A stretch of DNA of 6,551 bases from Paludibacteraceae bacterium (GTDB lineage: Bacteria; Bacteroidota; Bacteroidia; Bacteroidales; Paludibacteraceae), in assembly GCA_947445425.1 (NCBI GenBank), contig CANFFA010000140.1:1-6551 (forward strand). The letters run 5' to 3'. A model generated the notes under the pieces. That model was not told where the DNA came from. It did no database searches and saw only the letters and a list, made by a program, of their open reading frames with translations. This document shows positions 3,630-6,551 of this stretch, in pieces; the stretch's first letter is position 1, and every line of letters begins with the position of its first letter. The position numbers and the translations under genes are program-made.

Positions 3630-6287
3630 ATGAAGTATTCACTTAGGCTATTTTTCATTGGATCGGTATTTTCATTATTTAGTACTCTAGTATTCAGCCA
3701 ACCGACAAAACCCAGTTTTGAAAGTCTCATCTTTAACCGCTACAATAGTCAAGTAGGATTATTACCAGAGAAATTGTACCTACAAACTGACAAGCCTTAT
3801 TATAGTGCTGGTGAGAATATATGGTTTAAATCTTACTTGGTAAATGCCACTACCCATGCTCCAAATACCCAAAGTAAATTTATTTATGTTGAATTAATTG
3901 ATAAATCAGATTCAATATTTCAAAGGATAAAAATCAAGAAAGACTCTCTTGGTTTCACGGGTAGGTTCGTATTGCCTCCAGAAATACCTGCAGGATATTA
4001 CACCTTGCGAGCCTATTCCTATTGGATGCGAAATGCAGGAGAGGATTACTTTTTCAAAAAAGTGATCTTTATAGGAAATACCATTGATGATCGTGTAAAC
4101 CCTACAATTTCATACAGTAAACCTTTAAATGGCAAAGTAATCGCTACCGTTACTTTTAAGGATGCAAATAAAAATCCTATCATTTCAAAACAATTGGTTG
4201 GTAGAATCAATTGGACAGGCAAAAAATTAAAAACCTATACTGTAACTACTGATAAAAATGGAGTAGTTACTTTCCCTATTGAATTAACGAGTTCAAACTA
4301 TAACAACAAAGCCTTGGAAGTGGAATTTAAAGATCCACAACTAAAATTTCAACAAAAGTTTTTCCTACCGTCTTTTTCGGATGAGTTTGACGTACAATTT
4401 TTCCCTGAAGGGGGCTCACTGTTGGCTGATTGCATGCAAAACATTGCTTTTAAAGCCATTGGATCTAATGGTTTAGGTATAAATATTTCAGGTTCAGTTG
4501 TTGATAGTCTTGGGGCAACACTTTGTCAATTTCAATCCTTGAACAAAGGAATGGGGCAAATCATGCTCGAAGCCAAAGCAGACCAAAACTATTATGCGAT
4601 TGTAAAAAGTGCAAATGGGCTTGAGAAAAAGATTTTATTGCCAAGGGCTAAAAAAGAGGGTGTAATCATCCAATTAAAGCCTAATCACAATAAAATTTAT
4701 TATCAAGTTGTTAATAAATCGAATATAAATGTTCAGTCACTCTATTTGTTAATTCATTCTAGAGGCCAGGTTATGGCCATTAAACAACTTGACTCACTCT
4801 CTTTAATTGGTCAAATTTCGGAACAAGTATTACCAGCAGGAATCACTTCATTTTCAGTCGTTAGCTCAGCGACTGGCACAATACTTTCAGAACGACTGGT
4901 CTTTATATCTAAGCCAACTACGGCTTTATTCAAAATGAGAACAGACAAAACGATGTATGGAAAGCGTGAGCCAGTAAGCCTAAATTTTAGTCTATTAACA
5001 AAAGATAGCGTAGCGGTTAATGGTAATTTCTCTTTGAGTATTACAGATAGTCGTACCGTAATTCAAGATTCATTAGCAGACCAAATTCAATCAAATCTGC
5101 TCCTAAGTTCTGATTTAAAAGGTTATATCGAAGAACCTGGATCTTATTTTTGTGGCAACTTAACACAAGCCCATGTAAAATTAGATCTACTGATGCTAAC
5201 CCAAGGTTGGAAAAGATTTGAATTTGGGGATTTTAAAAACTCAAAAATGGCACAACCACAGTTCTACATGGAAGCTGGACAGGCATTGTCAGGAAAAGTG
5301 CTCAACCTATTGGGAAAACCATCCAAAAATGCAGACATTATCATGCTATCGCCAAGGCTAAAAGCTGGAACAAAATTTGCAAAAACGGATAGCCTTGGGC
5401 GATTTTTGATCGATGGCATTAGTTTTGCCGACAGTACCAGCTTTATTTTAAAAGCGAAGAAAAACAAGAGCTTCGGGGATGTTGAAATCATTCCTGATCC
5501 AGATGACTTCCCTATTGCAAAAACATTCATCCCAATCAAACAAGAAGGAGTAGTGGAAGCACCGGCTGATTATTTTTCTCAAATTAAAGAGAAATATTTC
5601 TACGAAGGCGGTATTAGGATGATTGGACTGGATGAAGTAACGGTGACAGCCCAAAAGAAAGATCCTAATAAAGTAGAGAATTACTATTCTGGAATGGCCG
5701 ACCAAAGTATTAGTTCTGAAGCATTGGACAAAATGCCAGGAATGAGTCTATTAAATGTGCTTTCAACGATTGCAGGCGTACAGGTAACTGGAGAAGATGT
5801 AACCATCCGCGGCTCAAATGGACCGCCAATGCTCATGATAGATCAGATGGAAACAGAAGATCTAAGTGAATTAAGTTACCTGACTACCAATGACATTTCA
5901 GATATCTCAGTATTTAAAGGTGCCAATGCAGCCATTTTTGGTTCTCGTGGTGGTAATGGGGTGATATCGATTACACTTAAAAAAGGCATTCAATTGAAAG
6001 CCATTACCCCACCAAGTATGGCAGTCATCAAACCTTTGGGCTATCAAAAATCAGCTCAATTTTATGTACCTAAATATGAGGTTGACAGTATCTTGAAAGA
6101 CAGAAATCCGGACCTTAGAACCACTATTTATTGGAATCCATCCCTATCAACCGATAAGAATGGTATGATCACTACTACGTTTCCAACTGCTGACAAAGCA
6201 AATGACTATACAGTGACCATGGAGGGTGTTTCTAAAAGCGGTGAGATCTATCGATATGTTGGCATCATTCGAAGAAAAAAAGAGTAG
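3630..6287 (+). CDS. exported macroglobulin-like protein with a TonB-receptor plug domain and no beta-barrel
   Basis: An 885-residue protein of a Bacteroidota family whose function I do not know. A signal peptide spans 1-23 (Arg6, hydrophobic core, likely cut VFS|Q). An MG2-like domain follows at about 46-148 (PEKLYLQTDKPYYSAGENIWF), then further beta-sandwich segments at about 153-250, 254-338 (FFPEGGSLLADC), 343-428 and 430-540 (including LTQGWKRFEF). A carboxypeptidase-regulatory-like domain is at about 549-620. A TonB-box-like LDEVTVTAQ (667-675) leads into a complete receptor plug (about 690-786: VTIRGSNGPP, MLMID, ISVFKGANAAIFGSRGGNGVISI). The C-terminal region is a short beta domain (about 830-885: IYWNPSLSTDKNG, YTVTMEG). 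Only about 100 residues follow the plug, so no 22-strand barrel is possible. No thioester motif (CxEQ) is present; the three mature cysteines are 268, 299 and 508. The protein is probably periplasmic or associated with the outer membrane. It appears monocistronic. No good -7 box lies upstream. Confidence 0.88.
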   Translation: MKYSLRLFFIGSVFSLFSTLVFSQPTKPSFESLIFNRYNSQVGLLPEKLYLQTDKPYYSAGENIWFKSYLVNATTHAPNTQSKFIYVELIDKSDSIFQRIKIKKDSLGFTGRFVLPPEIPAGYYTLRAYSYWMRNAGEDYFFKKVIFIGNTIDDRVNPTISYSKPLNGKVIATVTFKDANKNPIISKQLVGRINWTGKKLKTYTVTTDKNGVVTFPIELTSSNYNNKALEVEFKDPQLKFQQKFFLPSFSDEFDVQFFPEGGSLLADCMQNIAFKAIGSNGLGINISGSVVDSLGATLCQFQSLNKGMGQIMLEAKADQNYYAIVKSANGLEKKILLPRAKKEGVIIQLKPNHNKIYYQVVNKSNINVQSLYLLIHSRGQVMAIKQLDSLSLIGQISEQVLPAGITSFSVVSSATGTILSERLVFISKPTTALFKMRTDKTMYGKREPVSLNFSLLTKDSVAVNGNFSLSITDSRTVIQDSLADQIQSNLLLSSDLKGYIEEPGSYFCGNLTQAHVKLDLLMLTQGWKRFEFGDFKNSKMAQPQFYMEAGQALSGKVLNLLGKPSKNADIIMLSPRLKAGTKFAKTDSLGRFLIDGISFADSTSFILKAKKNKSFGDVEIIPDPDDFPIAKTFIPIKQEGVVEAPADYFSQIKEKYFYEGGIRMIGLDEVTVTAQKKDPNKVENYYSGMADQSISSEALDKMPGMSLLNVLSTIAGVQVTGEDVTIRGSNGPPMLMIDQMETEDLSELSYLTTNDISDISVFKGANAAIFGSRGGNGVISITLKKGIQLKAITPPSMAVIKPLGYQKSAQFYVPKYEVDSILKDRNPDLRTTIYWNPSLSTDKNGMITTTFPTADKANDYTVTMEGVSKSGEIYRYVGIIRRKKE

Positions 6288-6307
6288 AGAACAATTGAGT
6301 ATTACAA

Positions 6308-6349
6308 AAATGGGAGTAGGCCAAAGGGTTCTTCTCCCATTTCTGTTTA
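6308..6349 (+). terminator. intrinsic terminator of the plug-protein gene
   Basis: AAATGGGAG (6308-6316) pairs perfectly with CTCCCATTT (6334-6342) around a 17-nt loop, followed by a short T-rich tail (CTGTTT). It begins 20 bp after the stop codon. The arms also read as a terminator on the opposite strand, but no opposing gene is visible. Confidence 0.75.
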
Positions 6350-6391
6350 AACATCACTATTCACAAATCCTTTTCGTAAGTAATGCGATTG

Positions 6392-6470
6392 ATATCATGT
6401 CGTATTATTTTGTACGCTCAAAAATATCAAAATGACTTATTGGAGTAGACCAGAATATACGACATTATAT
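6392..6470. repeat. imperfect 14-bp inverted repeat with a 51-bp interior
   Basis: ATATCATGTCGTAT (6392-6405) is matched in reverse complement by ATACGACATTATAT (6457-6470) at 13 of 14 positions. The core ATGTCGTAT/ATACGACAT is perfect. It could be a distant operator pair, a cruciform or the remnant of a small element. No target-site duplication is obvious beside the arms. Confidence 0.45.
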
Positions 6471-6496
6471 TGTTCTAATTACTTAGTGTCTGAACG

Positions 6497-6538
6497 AAAA
6501 CCCGCATTTTTCTGAAAATTTTCAAATTACGGGATTTT
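6497..6538. repeat. nested dyad near the window end
   Basis: AAAACCCG (6497-6504) pairs with CGGG plus TTTT (6530-6533 and 6535-6538, one bulged A). Almost at its centre is a perfect 12-bp palindrome, TGAAAATTTTCA (6513-6524). Read on the minus strand it ends CGGGTTTTCGTT, so it might terminate a gene arriving from beyond the right edge; that gene is not visible here. Confidence 0.4.
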
Positions 6539-6551
6539 GACTCAGGAAAAA

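Larger units (their letters stand above)
6350..6551. other. terminal intergenic stretch with no recognised gene
   Basis: No protein frame with family features, tRNA or recognisable RNA is seen up to the window end. The stretch contains two dyads, listed separately (6392-6470 and 6497-6538). A lone minus-strand TATTTTTG (complement of 6419-6426) matches the -7 consensus but has no -33 element and would run into the 3' end of the preceding gene. Confidence 0.5.

Noticed and set aside
5264..5705. Two minus-strand open frames inside the plug-protein gene
   Set aside because: Both lie antisense to well-conserved plug and regulatory-like domains and have no promoter or family signature.
3630..6287. 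Thioester-type alpha-2-macroglobulin protease trap
   Set aside because: The macroglobulin-like modules suggested it, but there is no CxEQ thioester motif or thioester domain.
6226..6435. Plus-strand open frame overlapping the end of the plug-protein gene
   Set aside because: It starts inside the real gene in another frame and runs through the terminator hairpin, so it is not a credible gene.
6432..6515. 27-codon open frame starting MTYWSRPEY
   Set aside because: It has no clear promoter, crosses one arm of the inverted repeat and runs into the nested dyad, and resembles no family I know; chance is the simpler explanation.
6474..6551. Possible insertion-sequence end at the right edge
   Set aside because: The dyads made me consider it, but no transposase frame, partner terminal repeat or target duplication is visible within the window.

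Overview
The window reads as ordinary chromosomal DNA from a low-GC member of the Bacteroidota. Three signs support this. Several genes have promoters of the Bacteroidota type (-7 box TAnnTTTG, with the exact version TATCTTTG used three times). A+T-rich leaders replace Shine-Dalgarno sites. Every protein belongs to a type typical of this phylum: an M20C dipeptidase, a short AGxVW/GWLARE winged-helix protein, a Bacteroidota-style FabI, and a large secreted protein with macroglobulin-like domains and a TonB plug. I cannot name a genus from the sequence.

Left part (1-1810), all on the minus strand. A tRNA-Gly(GCC)/tRNA-Leu(UAA) pair is transcribed leftwards from one promoter and ends at a strong intrinsic terminator. 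Directly after the terminator lies the promoter of pepD, a complete cytosolic dipeptidase gene with every metal and catalytic residue in place.

Middle part (1810-3460). An A+T-rich spacer without genes (about 1851-2055) contains an unexplained hairpin. It is followed by a minus-strand gene for a 65-residue winged-helix protein and, divergently on the plus strand, fabI, the enoyl-ACP reductase of fatty-acid elongation. Their shared 261-bp intergenic region is the most regulatory-looking part of the window. A 7-bp perfect inverted repeat lies across the fabI -7 box, three direct repeats of ACAAATAAT surround the winged-helix gene's -7 box, and the fabI leader can form a nested stem. fabI ends at a strong terminator, followed by two further hairpins.

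Right part (3630-6551). A monocistronic gene encodes an 885-residue exported protein. It has macroglobulin-like beta domains, a carboxypeptidase-regulatory-like domain, a complete TonB-receptor plug preceded by a TonB-box-like motif, and a short C-terminal beta domain. There is no room for a beta-barrel. After its terminator, about 200 bp hold no convincing gene but contain two unexplained dyads.

The genes do not form one pathway. Each unit has its own promoter and/or terminator: tRNA supply, peptide turnover, fatty-acid synthesis and an envelope protein of unknown role. No mobile element, CRISPR array or defence system is visible. The points most worth following up are the fabI/winged-helix control region and the barrel-less plug protein.
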